DNA of 7,198 bases from Fidelibacterota bacterium (lineage in GTDB: Bacteria; Fidelibacterota; Marinisomatia; Marinisomatales; J089), in NCBI GenBank assembly GCA_003695105.1, contig RFIZ01000109.1, positions 1 to 7,198 on the forward strand. Reading direction: 5' to 3'. Below the pieces are notes generated by a model that saw nothing but the letters and a program-made list of their open reading frames with translations, was not told where the DNA came from and searched no databases. Every line of letters begins with the position of its first letter. Within the stretch, counting starts at the first letter, position 1. The translations under genes and the position numbers were made by a program. Positions 1-7,050 of this stretch are shown here, piece by piece.

Positions 1-612
1 CTTCCGTACGTAGTCGATCTCTTTCACTTTCTCCAGCGCGCCGGACAGATCGTAGGATTCCTCCTTCACCACCGTGTAATCGGCCTTGGAAATCCAGGTT
101 ATGTGTTTGGAATAGGTCGATTCGATTTCCGGTTTGGGAGTCTCTTCCAGGACATAACAGTCGATGCCGTTCACCGACTCCTCCCGTAACAGGGCATAGG
201 TATATTCATCCAGTTCGCGGTTGGTCATGTCTTCGTAACTCATATCGGATCCCATGAAGGAATCCCCTTTCTTGCTGGACGAAATCCGCCGCACCCGTTT
301 GAAAGCCGGCAGCCAAAGGCGCATTTCATCGTCGGCTCCGGGATGCTCGATTTTCAGAAAGGCCACACCTTTATCGTCGGGGGGCGCCAGGAACCAGATG
401 ATTTGTTTTTCGCCTCCGGCCAGGGAAACGGAATGAATCGTATTGGTGCGGGTCTTGCCCTGGGAATTGGTCAGTACCATAGTGAGGTTGGCCGTCATGT
501 CGGCCGGTTCCTCCCGCTGGTCCACCCGCTGGGCAATTTGGTAGGCGTCCTGCCCCCAGAGCAGACCGCCACAAAGGATGGATATCCATCCCAACCAGAA
601 TTGTGTTTTCAT
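1..612 (-). CDS. LolA-like outer membrane lipoprotein-sorting family protein 1 (partial, C-terminus off the left edge)
   Basis: This frame is open from an ATG at 612-610 to base 1, giving 204 residues with no stop, so the C-terminus lies outside the window. It begins MKTQFWLGWISILCGGLLWG, a short basic start followed by a hydrophobic stretch, which looks like a Sec signal peptide cut near residue 20-24. The cysteine at residue 14 has no proper lipobox before it, so I read the product as a soluble periplasmic protein. The core has the pattern LWLPAFKRVRRI followed by GSDMSYED, which aligns without gaps to LYLPKLKKAKKI and GTEFSYED in the second LolA-like protein at 3610-4389. This pattern is typical of the COG2834-type LolA-like proteins encoded beside MMPL/RND pumps. 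The start is supported by GAGAGG at 618-623, five bases upstream. Only one base separates it from the stop of the RND gene. Inferred role: periplasmic carrier for the partner pump's hydrophobic cargo; the substrate is unknown. Confidence 0.88.
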   Translation of the reverse strand, partial: MKTQFWLGWISILCGGLLWGQDAYQIAQRVDQREEPADMTANLTMVLTNSQGKTRTNTIHSVSLAGGEKQIIWFLAPPDDKGVAFLKIEHPGADDEMRLWLPAFKRVRRISSSKKGDSFMGSDMSYEDMTNRELDEYTYALLREESVNGIDCYVLEETPKPEIESTYSKHITWISKADYTVVKEESYDLSGALEKVKEIDYVRK

Positions 613-613
613 C

Positions 614-2917
614 TTATCCTCTCTGTTCTTTGATAGCCAACCGGTTCTTCAATAATTCGGACGCCGATGCCAGAACGGTCAATGTTCCCACGGAAGTGGA
701 AATCATGGCGAAGACCATCAGACCTCCGATATACCGCACGGGCAAGAAATTGGAAATCATGAGCGCCCCGAATCCCATGTTGGAGAGAGCATTCAACATG
801 ATAGGATATCCCGTGTCGCCCATAACATGGCGACTGATGACGTCCTTGCCCATTCCCTGATTGGCATAGTGCCGGTATTGGGACACATAGTGAATGGCAA
901 AATCGACTCCCACGCCAATAATGATGGAGGACAGGAGGGCGGTTACGTGACTGAGTTCGATTCCGGAGGCGCCCATCAGTCCGAAGTTGAGGATGACGGC
1001 GGCCGTCAGGGGAAACACGCTGAGCAGTCCCCACAAAAACCGCCGGAAAAAGATCCAGGCAATGAGAAAGATCATCACGATCGAAACGCCGATGCTGATG
1101 AATGCACTCTGGAGAATGAGGTACATCTCCTCCAGGAAGATGACGATCATGCCGGTAAGGGTGGTCTGAAAACCCTGATCCTGCAACGCTTGCAATTGCC
1201 CGCGCACACCACTCACCAGAGGACGCATTTGAGTCGTGGGTATATTTTGAAGCAGGGCCGTCACCAGACCTTCCGAATAATCATAATCGATAAGGGAACT
1301 GAAATCATCCGGGTCCCCGGACATGGAATAAAGGGTGAACAAATTATTGACCTTGCCCCGGGTATCGGGGATTACCTCGTAGGCCGGATCATCATCCATG
1401 ACGGTCCGGTGCATCTGTTTGATGACATCCACGATCGAAAACGTGGTCCGAACGGGAGGTTGCTGTTCCAGATAATTCTGGATGGATTCCATCTTGCGCA
1501 GGACCTCGGGTGATTTCATGTCCCCATTCACCTTGATTTCCATGTCCATGGTTCCGGTCATCTCCGAATCCAGAAAATCGATACTGTCCCGGATATCGGT
1601 ACCTTTGCTGAAGAAACTGGCCAGATTCACTTCCACTTTGACCCGGAACAGTCCCGGAATGGCAATCAGGACGATCAACACTCCGATGGTGAGCACCCGC
1701 TTGGGATGGTTGACCACCTGATTTCCGATGTGTTCGACAATGCTTTCAAAAATACTCTTTTTGGCCAGGGAGACGTGACTGAGATCCCAGTGTTTCAACC
1801 GCAGGAGGGAAGGTAAAAAAATGGTCGACAGCAGCCAGGCCCACGATATGCCGAACGCCATACAGATACCGTAGCCCAAAAACTGGTTGATGGGAGTAAA
1901 AATCATGGACAGGAAAGCCACGGCGGTGGTGAGGCTGGTGAGCATCACCGGCAGCATCAGGGTGTTCATGGAGGAACGAATGGCATCCCGCACGTCCTGG
2001 CGTTTCCGGGCTTCCCGCATGAATTTGGTGATGATATGGATGCCGTCGCCATTGGCGATGGTCAGGAGGATGATGGGCATGGTCGCATTCAATACGGCAA
2101 AATAGAATTTATTGGAACCGGTCAGGTGGACCAGCCAGCCCATAAATCCCATCATACCCACCAGGGACAGCAGAATGACCGACACCGCCATTCCCACCGC
2201 CGGCAGGCTGCGCAAATTCAACAACATGATGATCACCAGTATCAAAATCCCGAAACGCATCAGACGCATGATATCCGCCCGCACCAGCCCGGGGATCCGG
2301 CTGGTCAGATACATCTGGCCGCCGAAATGCACTTCATAATCCCCCAGGAGCTTTTCCGCCTGATCCATGATCGTGAGGGTCAGTTTTTCCTTGTCCACAT
2401 CCAGTTTGGGTTGCACGACCACGTTGAGATAATCCCCGTGGGTGCTTAACACCCGAATGGCAATGTCCGGGGTTCGCCTTAGATAGTCTTTCAGGTCGGC
2501 CAACTGATCCGGCGTCAGATCCCGGGCCGGCTGGAGGTCACTGACTTCCATGAAGCCGTCATCACTATCCATCCGACTCATGTTGGAAATACTGAACACT
2601 TCGTCCACTTCCGGTATGCGTTCCATGGCCCGGACGAAATCCCAGGATTTGGCCAGGGTTTCGGCCGTGAGCGCCTCCTCACCCTTCCGCCCGAAGGCAA
2701 TGAAAATCCGCTCCGTGGAACCAAATTCATCCAGGATTTCATTCCAGACTTTGAAGGCCGGATTGTCTTCCGGGATCATGTTCATGAAATCATTGTCAAT
2801 GACGATCCAGGGAAGTCCCCGCGCCAGGACCAGGGTCACTGCAACACAGACCAAGATGGTGCGTTTGGGATGATCCAGGGCCTGACCAATCAGCCAGGTT
2901 TTTATGCGTGTAGCCAT
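614..2917 (-). CDS. RND/MMPL (HAE3-type) transporter 1
   Basis: A complete protein of 767 residues with the usual RND layout: TM1 near residues 20-36, a first periplasmic domain at about 37-215, TM2-TM6 at about 221-372, TM7 near 407-424, a second periplasmic domain at about 425-590, and TM8-TM12 from about 601 to 755. The length suits the HAE3/MMPL class (COG1033), which is shorter than the roughly 1,000-residue AcrB class. Likely proton-relay acidic residues are D291 in TM4 (ANGDGIHII) and D672 in TM10 (GVGVDFAIHY). The second loop carries SIVDVIKQMHR followed by DDDPAYEVIPD, shared with the pump at 4717-7050. The start has CGGAG at 2926-2930, eight bases upstream. The gene follows the TetR gene by 13 bases and is followed after one base by LolA-like protein 1, so the three probably form an operon. 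Known family members move lipids, hopanoids or other hydrophobic molecules; the substrate here is not evident. Confidence 0.95.
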   Translation of the reverse strand: MATRIKTWLIGQALDHPKRTILVCVAVTLVLARGLPWIVIDNDFMNMIPEDNPAFKVWNEILDEFGSTERIFIAFGRKGEEALTAETLAKSWDFVRAMERIPEVDEVFSISNMSRMDSDDGFMEVSDLQPARDLTPDQLADLKDYLRRTPDIAIRVLSTHGDYLNVVVQPKLDVDKEKLTLTIMDQAEKLLGDYEVHFGGQMYLTSRIPGLVRADIMRLMRFGILILVIIMLLNLRSLPAVGMAVSVILLSLVGMMGFMGWLVHLTGSNKFYFAVLNATMPIILLTIANGDGIHIITKFMREARKRQDVRDAIRSSMNTLMLPVMLTSLTTAVAFLSMIFTPINQFLGYGICMAFGISWAWLLSTIFLPSLLRLKHWDLSHVSLAKKSIFESIVEHIGNQVVNHPKRVLTIGVLIVLIAIPGLFRVKVEVNLASFFSKGTDIRDSIDFLDSEMTGTMDMEIKVNGDMKSPEVLRKMESIQNYLEQQPPVRTTFSIVDVIKQMHRTVMDDDPAYEVIPDTRGKVNNLFTLYSMSGDPDDFSSLIDYDYSEGLVTALLQNIPTTQMRPLVSGVRGQLQALQDQGFQTTLTGMIVIFLEEMYLILQSAFISIGVSIVMIFLIAWIFFRRFLWGLLSVFPLTAAVILNFGLMGASGIELSHVTALLSSIIIGVGVDFAIHYVSQYRHYANQGMGKDVISRHVMGDTGYPIMLNALSNMGFGALMISNFLPVRYIGGLMVFAMISTSVGTLTVLASASELLKNRLAIKEQRG

Positions 2918-2930
2918 GCGTACTGCTCCG

Positions 2931-3542
2931 TCAGATGCTGTTCTGTTGTTGAATGATTTGATGTCCCTTCTCCGTCAGGAGGCCGCCAATCAGGATTTCC
3001 TTGTAAGTCGTCAGAGTATCCAGAGGAGTCAAATTGTTGGTTAAGAAAAATTCCGGATGAAACAGGCGGTTGATGATGGCAATGTGAAGGATGGCGGCAA
3101 TATGGACATTGATGGTTTTCCGGACGAGGCCCTGTTCCTGTGCCCGGACAAAGATCTCTTTAAAGATACCGGTCACTTCCTGTCGGAACGCCTCCATCTC
3201 CTCCCAGACCTCCGGATATTTGCGTTTTAAATCGTTGATCACCTGTACGTTGAAATCCCTGATGACCGACCGGGCCGTATCGATCATGCGGGTAAATTGA
3301 AGCACCGGGTTGTCTTCCGTGTCCAAAATGTCCTGGAACGACCGAAAGATGCGACGCTGAATTTGTTTGAAAGCTTCCCTGACGATTTCATCTTTGGACG
3401 TCCAGTGCATGTAGATCGTTTTTTTACTGACGCCCGCCTTCTGAGCCAGGCGGTCCACCGTAAACCCATGGACGCCAAAAGTATTGATTTCCTCCAGCAC
3501 GGCCTGGAGCAGGATTTCCTGCTTGGGATCGATTGTCATCAT
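2931..3542 (-). CDS. TetR/AcrR-family transcriptional regulator
   Basis: A protein of 203 residues, the normal size for TetR repressors. The N-terminal helix-turn-helix is clear: ILLQAVLEEINTFGVHGFTV, then DRLAQKAGVSKKTIYMHW at about residues 30-47, with the family's usual turn and tyrosine-containing recognition helix. The remaining 150 or so residues are helical and have no recognisable motif, as expected for the variable ligand-binding and dimerisation domain. Two ATG codons are adjacent at 3542-3540 and 3539-3537, and neither has a good Shine-Dalgarno sequence. I chose the first, but the second is equally possible. The gene heads the block with RND transporter 1 and LolA-like protein 1, so a role as local repressor, relieved by a small hydrophobic ligand, is the natural inference. 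A palindromic array overlapping its own start codon suggests autoregulation. The ligand cannot be inferred. Confidence 0.94.
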   Translation of the reverse strand: MMTIDPKQEILLQAVLEEINTFGVHGFTVDRLAQKAGVSKKTIYMHWTSKDEIVREAFKQIQRRIFRSFQDILDTEDNPVLQFTRMIDTARSVIRDFNVQVINDLKRKYPEVWEEMEAFRQEVTGIFKEIFVRAQEQGLVRKTINVHIAAILHIAIINRLFHPEFFLTNNLTPLDTLTTYKEILIGGLLTEKGHQIIQQQNSI

Positions 3543-3574
3543 TGGAAACGATTATCGTTTTATTCGTTTCCAAT
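3541..3574. promoter_or_regulatory. Probable TetR operator: nested palindromes over the TetR gene start
   Basis: ATTGGAAACGA at 3541-3551 is perfectly complementary to TCGTTTCCAAT at 3564-3574, with a 12-base spacer. Nested inside is a perfect 15-base palindrome at 3546-3560 (AAACGAT, T, ATCGTTT). The core AAACGA/TCGTTT thus occurs three times: at 3546-3551, 3555-3560 and 3564-3569, the two inverted copies nine bases apart. Palindromes of this size next to a tetR-family gene are the usual operator form, and this one overlaps the first start codon. On the minus strand GATAAT at 3556-3551 resembles a -10 box inside the array, but I see no matching -35 box. Transcription from it would begin close to the ATG and give a message with almost no leader. 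The repeat is seen; operator function is inferred. Confidence 0.75.
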
Positions 3575-3609
3575 TTACGCCGGACGATCCCGTACGTTCA
3601 ATCAAAAGG
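3575..3609 (-). other. Gap between the two operon blocks, no terminator seen
   Basis: These 35 bases lie between the stop of LolA-like protein 2 and the palindromic array. They contain CGTACG and other short self-complementary bits but no GC-rich hairpin followed by a T run on the minus strand. Read-through from the RND2 block into the TetR block is therefore possible. A -35 element for the TetR promoter should fall near 3574-3579, but the bases there do not match the consensus. Confidence 0.4.
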
Positions 3610-4389
3610 TTAGTCCAGTTTGGTCAGGAATGTTTGGGAAAAGAAATCATCCACCAGCCCCGTGTTGACCTGAATGTCGTTCACTTCCAGGATGGATTCG
3701 TTCCCGTTCAACAGGTTGTGCATGATCATTTTCCGGGTGAACCAGAAGCGATCCTGGCGGATATGTTCCGGGATGTCCAGCACTTTGACCGGCCGATTCT
3801 GGTGATCGAAATATTCCACTTTTTTGATCAGCCAGTTCCCGGTGCTGACCCAGATGCGCCGGTGACTATATTGCCGGGAGGCCGGCATGCGTTGATCCAC
3901 GATCTGGCAGGGAATGGAATCCAATACGGCTTCCCCGCCATAGGAGAGTGAGGCCGTGTCCAGGCTGGTTTCCTGCAAATCTTCATAGGAAAATTCCGTT
4001 CCCAGCAGGGATTTGGATTGTTCACTGACGGCAATCTTTTTCGCCTTTTTCAACTTGGGCAAATACAGCCATTGATCGCTATGACCGTCCCGATAGTTCC
4101 AGGTCAGTAATCCGATGCCTTTGGCCACCGCCGGTTTGAGAAAGCGCATCATGGTTTTGCTGCGATACACGCCTTCGGAGTAGGATTTGTGGTAGCGCAT
4201 CAACTCCCGGACCTTGGTTTTCACCCGCTTCCCTTTGGTCTTCTTCATGGTAAGGGTGATGGTGGATACCGTAGATGCCGGGTGGGGATGATTCAGGACC
4301 CGTTCCATGATCTTTGCCGGTGAAGGGGGAGTCTGGGCCGTCGCCCAGACCAGGAGCAGGCCCGGCAAAATCATCCGAATCTTAGCCAT
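3610..4389 (-). CDS. LolA-like outer membrane lipoprotein-sorting family protein 2
   Basis: A complete protein of 259 residues. Residues 1-19 (MAKIRMILPGLLLVWATAQ) look like a Sec signal peptide with an A-T-A cleavage motif. There is no cysteine at the cut, so it should be a soluble periplasmic protein rather than a lipoprotein. The LolA-like core includes MMRFLKPAVAKGIGLLTW (residues 80-97), LYLPKLKKAKKI (108-119) and GTEFSYEDL (130-138), as is usual for the COG2834-type proteins found beside MMPL pumps. It resembles the partial protein at 1-612 but is not a close copy. The start is well fixed: GGGAGGT at 4393-4399 lies three bases upstream, inside the end of the preceding gene, and the reading frames overlap by eight bases. 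It is the last gene of the block with RND transporter 2 and the 112-residue membrane protein. Inferred role: periplasmic shuttle for that pump's cargo. Substrate unknown. Confidence 0.9.
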   Translation of the reverse strand: MAKIRMILPGLLLVWATAQTPPSPAKIMERVLNHPHPASTVSTITLTMKKTKGKRVKTKVRELMRYHKSYSEGVYRSKTMMRFLKPAVAKGIGLLTWNYRDGHSDQWLYLPKLKKAKKIAVSEQSKSLLGTEFSYEDLQETSLDTASLSYGGEAVLDSIPCQIVDQRMPASRQYSHRRIWVSTGNWLIKKVEYFDHQNRPVKVLDIPEHIRQDRFWFTRKMIMHNLLNGNESILEVNDIQVNTGLVDDFFSQTFLTKLD

Positions 4390-4720
4390 TCGACCTCCCT
4401 TTGTTCAGGAGGAGATAGAGCGGGATCACCAGCACCGGTGTGACCAGCAGGGAAAGAAAGAATTGAAGGAGATAACTGGCACCCTGTTTCAGTTCCAGCC
4501 AGCCGGCGCTCTGGGTACAGAGGAAAATATACACCGCCAGGGAAATACCCGGGTTGGTCCGCAGCCACAACACCAGGCCCCGGACGCCCGGCAGCGGCAT
4601 TCCGCTCCCGGACTGGGTCCAGGTTTGCCAGGTCTGGAATCCCCAAAAAATCAGGAACACTCCTGACAACAGGAGCAGGGCCGCAGCCCAGCGGCGATCG
4701 CTTTGCATCTCAGTGTTCAT
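4382..4720 (-). CDS. Small membrane protein of unknown function (112 aa)
   Basis: I do not recognise this protein. It has 112 residues and about three hydrophobic segments: residues 11-28 (WAAALLLLSGVFLIFWGF), roughly 56-70 (NPGISLAVYIFLCTQ) and roughly 83-105 (YLLQFFLSLLVTPVLVIPLY and following). The last is followed by a short basic tail. It has no catalytic motif and no cysteine pair. The gene is real on context: its ATG overlaps the stop of RND transporter 2 in an ATGA arrangement, and its end overlaps the start of LolA-like protein 2 by eight bases. It lacks its own good Shine-Dalgarno sequence, so translation is probably coupled to the pump gene. Its position between pump and carrier suggests an accessory subunit of that system. 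The pump-carrier pair at 1-2917 has no counterpart, because its two genes are separated by one base. Confidence 0.82.
   Translation of the reverse strand: MNTEMQSDRRWAAALLLLSGVFLIFWGFQTWQTWTQSGSGMPLPGVRGLVLWLRTNPGISLAVYIFLCTQSAGWLELKQGASYLLQFFLSLLVTPVLVIPLYLLLNKGRSNG
4393..4399 (-). promoter_or_regulatory. Ribosome binding site of LolA-like protein 2, inside the upstream gene
   Basis: GGGAGGT on the minus strand, three bases before the ATG at 4389-4387, is the strongest Shine-Dalgarno sequence in the window. It lies within the last codons of the 112-residue membrane protein gene. It fixes the start of LolA-like protein 2 and suggests the carrier may be made in larger amounts than the small membrane protein, whose own start has no good site. 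Confidence 0.7.
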
Positions 4721-7050
4721 CGATACAGGAATTTAGGTTGAAAGAGACTAATCAGCGCCGGTAAAACCGTCAGGGCTCCCAGCAGGCAGATAAAGATGGA
4801 CATGACGATCAGACCACCGAAAATATTGACGGGCAGGAAATTGGAATAGAGCAGAACGGAAAATCCCAGAATGACGGACAGGGCATTGTAGACGATCCCT
4901 TTGCCCGACACCCTCAGGGTGGTGAAAATGGCTTCTTCCAGATCCAGACCTTCCCGGATATGTTCCCGGAGATGCCAGAGGAAATGCACCGTATAATCGA
5001 TTCCAATCCCCACCAGAATGCTGGACAACATGGCGGTGCTGATGGTGAGTTCGATGCCCCCGAATCCCATGACGCCGAACTGGATCAGAATGGCGCTGCC
5101 GAGGGGCACGATGGATAGCAGTCCTCCCACCAGCGACCGGAATACAAGAGCCATCAACAGAAAAATGATCAATGTGGAGATCCCCAGACTGATGATTTGC
5201 CCTTTCACGATCATCCGCGACAGCACCCCCAGTAAGGAGGCTGGTCCGGCCACTTCGATCTGACCCCGGTCGTAGTAGTTGGCCCGGATATAATCCTGTA
5301 AATCTTCCACCAGGTCGGCGATGGACATGGTTTGAATCCGGTTCAGGCGGGCCAGGATTTGGGCGTGCTGGGGTTGTTCCAGGTCGTCCAGGAATGGATC
5401 CAGATCGGATTCATCTCCCGTCAGGCTGTAGAGAAACAGAAATTGACTGACCAGGTCCGAATCATCGGGAATCACGGCGAACGCAGGGTCGTCATCATGG
5501 AAAGCCCGGTTCATTTTTTTCAGCACGTCCACGATGGACACGGTTTGAGTCACCAGCTGATTTTGGGCCAGATGGGATTCCAGGTCCTCCACGATTCGCA
5601 GATTTTCCGGGTCCAGCATGCTCCCCTCCACCAGGACCGAGATCTGGATGGAGCCGCCGAACGCCCGGGCAATGGCCTCGTTGTGCATACGGATGCGGGC
5701 ATTCTTTTTGTAATAATGATCCGGATTGGCATCCACCTGGATGTATTGGATGCCCAGCGCCGCCGCCAGAACCACCAGAACCGTTCCCAAAATGGTCAGT
5801 CGGTTGAAGCGGACGAAAAAGTGTCCCCATGCATGGAGAAACCGGTTCATCCGTTCCATGCTGGTGGGGTGTTTGAGATAGAGGGGTCGGGGAGCAATGG
5901 TCAGGGCGGCGGGAATCAATACAATACTGAACACGAAGGACGCCAGGATTCCGAAGGACATTTCCCAACCCATTTCCTGAGCCTTCGGCAACACATGTCC
6001 CAGCAGACTCAAAAACCCGATAACGGTCGTGATCCCGGCCAAAAAAATGGGCATATTGACATTTTTTACCGTCTTTCTGATCACACTCAGACGATCGGCA
6101 GTGGGATTCATCCGGGTGAATTCATAATAGTGGGCAATGATGTGAATCCCGTAGTCGTTGGCGATGGCAATCAGCATGACCGGAATCAGGATGCCGGTAA
6201 AGGGCAGGGATACATCCAACCAGGCCATGAGGCCGAACGTCCAGATGGAGGACAGGATCACTACGCCCAGCGGGAGGAACACGCCCAGCCAGGACCGGAA
6301 GGCGAGGGACAAAAGCAAAATCATGAGAATCATGCCGTAGGGCATGAACCCTTTCAGATCATGGCGCATCTGGTTGGTCACATCCGCCCGGGTGAGCGGC
6401 AGACCGGAATAATAGATTTTTTCCGGACCCTTGAAAGACCGGACGATATGTTCGATCCGTCTGGCCAGAGCCAATTCATCGAATTCGAAAGTGGAATTCA
6501 ATCGGCAGATGAAACTCATCATGCGGAAGTCGCGGGACAGAATGGTACCCACGACCTGACTGCGGTTCAGCAGAACCGCTTTCAGGGAATCGATCTGGGC
6601 ACTTGAATCCGGGTAGTCCGACAGCACCGGTTCGATCGAAAAGCCCTCATCGGAGGAAACGATGGACGTGGCCGTATAAAGGGAAGTAACGGTTTCCACT
6701 ACATCCAGGTTTTCCAGGGAATCTTGCAGCGCTTCATATTTTTCCAGGACGGGCCTGGTCAGGAGGCTGTCGGATTCCACGGCCACCACCACGATTGCCG
6801 AGCCCCCGAACAGATGATCGATCTTTTCCATCGTTTTCACAATGGGGTGGTCCTGAGGGGCCAGGGAATTGAGGCTGGGATCCAGCCGGAGATCCGGAAT
6901 TTTCCAGAGAAAAATCAGGGTAAGAAAGAAGGCCCCCGCCAGCAAGGTACGGGGGGTGTGGGAAACAAAGTGAATCAGTTGTCGGGAAAATCGGCGCACA
7001 GTCTTCAGTCTAAAGTGGGCGAATTTAACCCCAGCTCTCTTTCGATTCAT
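4717..7050 (-). CDS. RND/MMPL (HAE3-type) transporter 2
   Basis: A complete protein of 777 residues with the same plan as the pump at 614-2917: TM1 near residues 34-51, a periplasmic domain at about 52-235, TM2-TM6 at about 236-388, TM7 near 416-435, a second periplasmic domain at about 436-615, and TM8-TM12 from about 617 to 770. Asp-Tyr pairs in TM4 (D299-Y300, IANDYGIHII) and TM10 (D685-Y686, GIGIDYTVHF) match the proton-relay pairs of the MmpL/HAE3 class. The second loop has SIVDVLKKMNR and then DDDPAFAVIPD, as in its paralogue. The ATG at 7050 has only a weak upstream GGGA. A GTG at 6999-6997 (codon 18) is an alternative start that would give an N-terminus as short as that of the other pump. 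The gene leads a tightly overlapping block with the 112-residue protein and LolA-like protein 2. Export of a lipid or hydrophobic compound is inferred from family; the cargo is unknown. Confidence 0.95.
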   Translation of the reverse strand: MNRKRAGVKFAHFRLKTVRRFSRQLIHFVSHTPRTLLAGAFFLTLIFLWKIPDLRLDPSLNSLAPQDHPIVKTMEKIDHLFGGSAIVVVAVESDSLLTRPVLEKYEALQDSLENLDVVETVTSLYTATSIVSSDEGFSIEPVLSDYPDSSAQIDSLKAVLLNRSQVVGTILSRDFRMMSFICRLNSTFEFDELALARRIEHIVRSFKGPEKIYYSGLPLTRADVTNQMRHDLKGFMPYGMILMILLLSLAFRSWLGVFLPLGVVILSSIWTFGLMAWLDVSLPFTGILIPVMLIAIANDYGIHIIAHYYEFTRMNPTADRLSVIRKTVKNVNMPIFLAGITTVIGFLSLLGHVLPKAQEMGWEMSFGILASFVFSIVLIPAALTIAPRPLYLKHPTSMERMNRFLHAWGHFFVRFNRLTILGTVLVVLAAALGIQYIQVDANPDHYYKKNARIRMHNEAIARAFGGSIQISVLVEGSMLDPENLRIVEDLESHLAQNQLVTQTVSIVDVLKKMNRAFHDDDPAFAVIPDDSDLVSQFLFLYSLTGDESDLDPFLDDLEQPQHAQILARLNRIQTMSIADLVEDLQDYIRANYYDRGQIEVAGPASLLGVLSRMIVKGQIISLGISTLIIFLLMALVFRSLVGGLLSIVPLGSAILIQFGVMGFGGIELTISTAMLSSILVGIGIDYTVHFLWHLREHIREGLDLEEAIFTTLRVSGKGIVYNALSVILGFSVLLYSNFLPVNIFGGLIVMSIFICLLGALTVLPALISLFQPKFLYR

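Noticed and set aside
827..1513. A 228-codon open frame on the plus strand, opposite RND transporter 1
   Set aside because: Same pattern as the other antisense frame: rich in His, Asp and Gly, no recognisable motif, fully inside a well-supported gene.
3541..3574. The inverted repeat read as a rho-independent terminator
   Set aside because: The stem is AT-rich and has no T run after it on the minus strand, and it overlaps the start of the next gene. An operator fits better.
3484..3951. A 155-codon plus-strand frame crossing the TetR/LolA2 gap
   Set aside because: It overlaps two well-supported minus-strand genes and the palindromic array, and its product has no family features.
5495..5968. 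A 157-codon minus-strand frame inside RND transporter 2 in another frame
   Set aside because: It is an alternative frame of the transporter gene, with a Gly/Pro/Arg-rich product and no sign of a frameshift in the main gene.
5332..6606. A 424-codon open frame on the plus strand, opposite RND transporter 2
   Set aside because: It lies wholly antisense to a clear membrane transporter gene. Its product is a low-complexity mix rich in His, Gln, Gly and Asp, the expected complement of hydrophobic codons, and it has no domain or fitting ribosome site.
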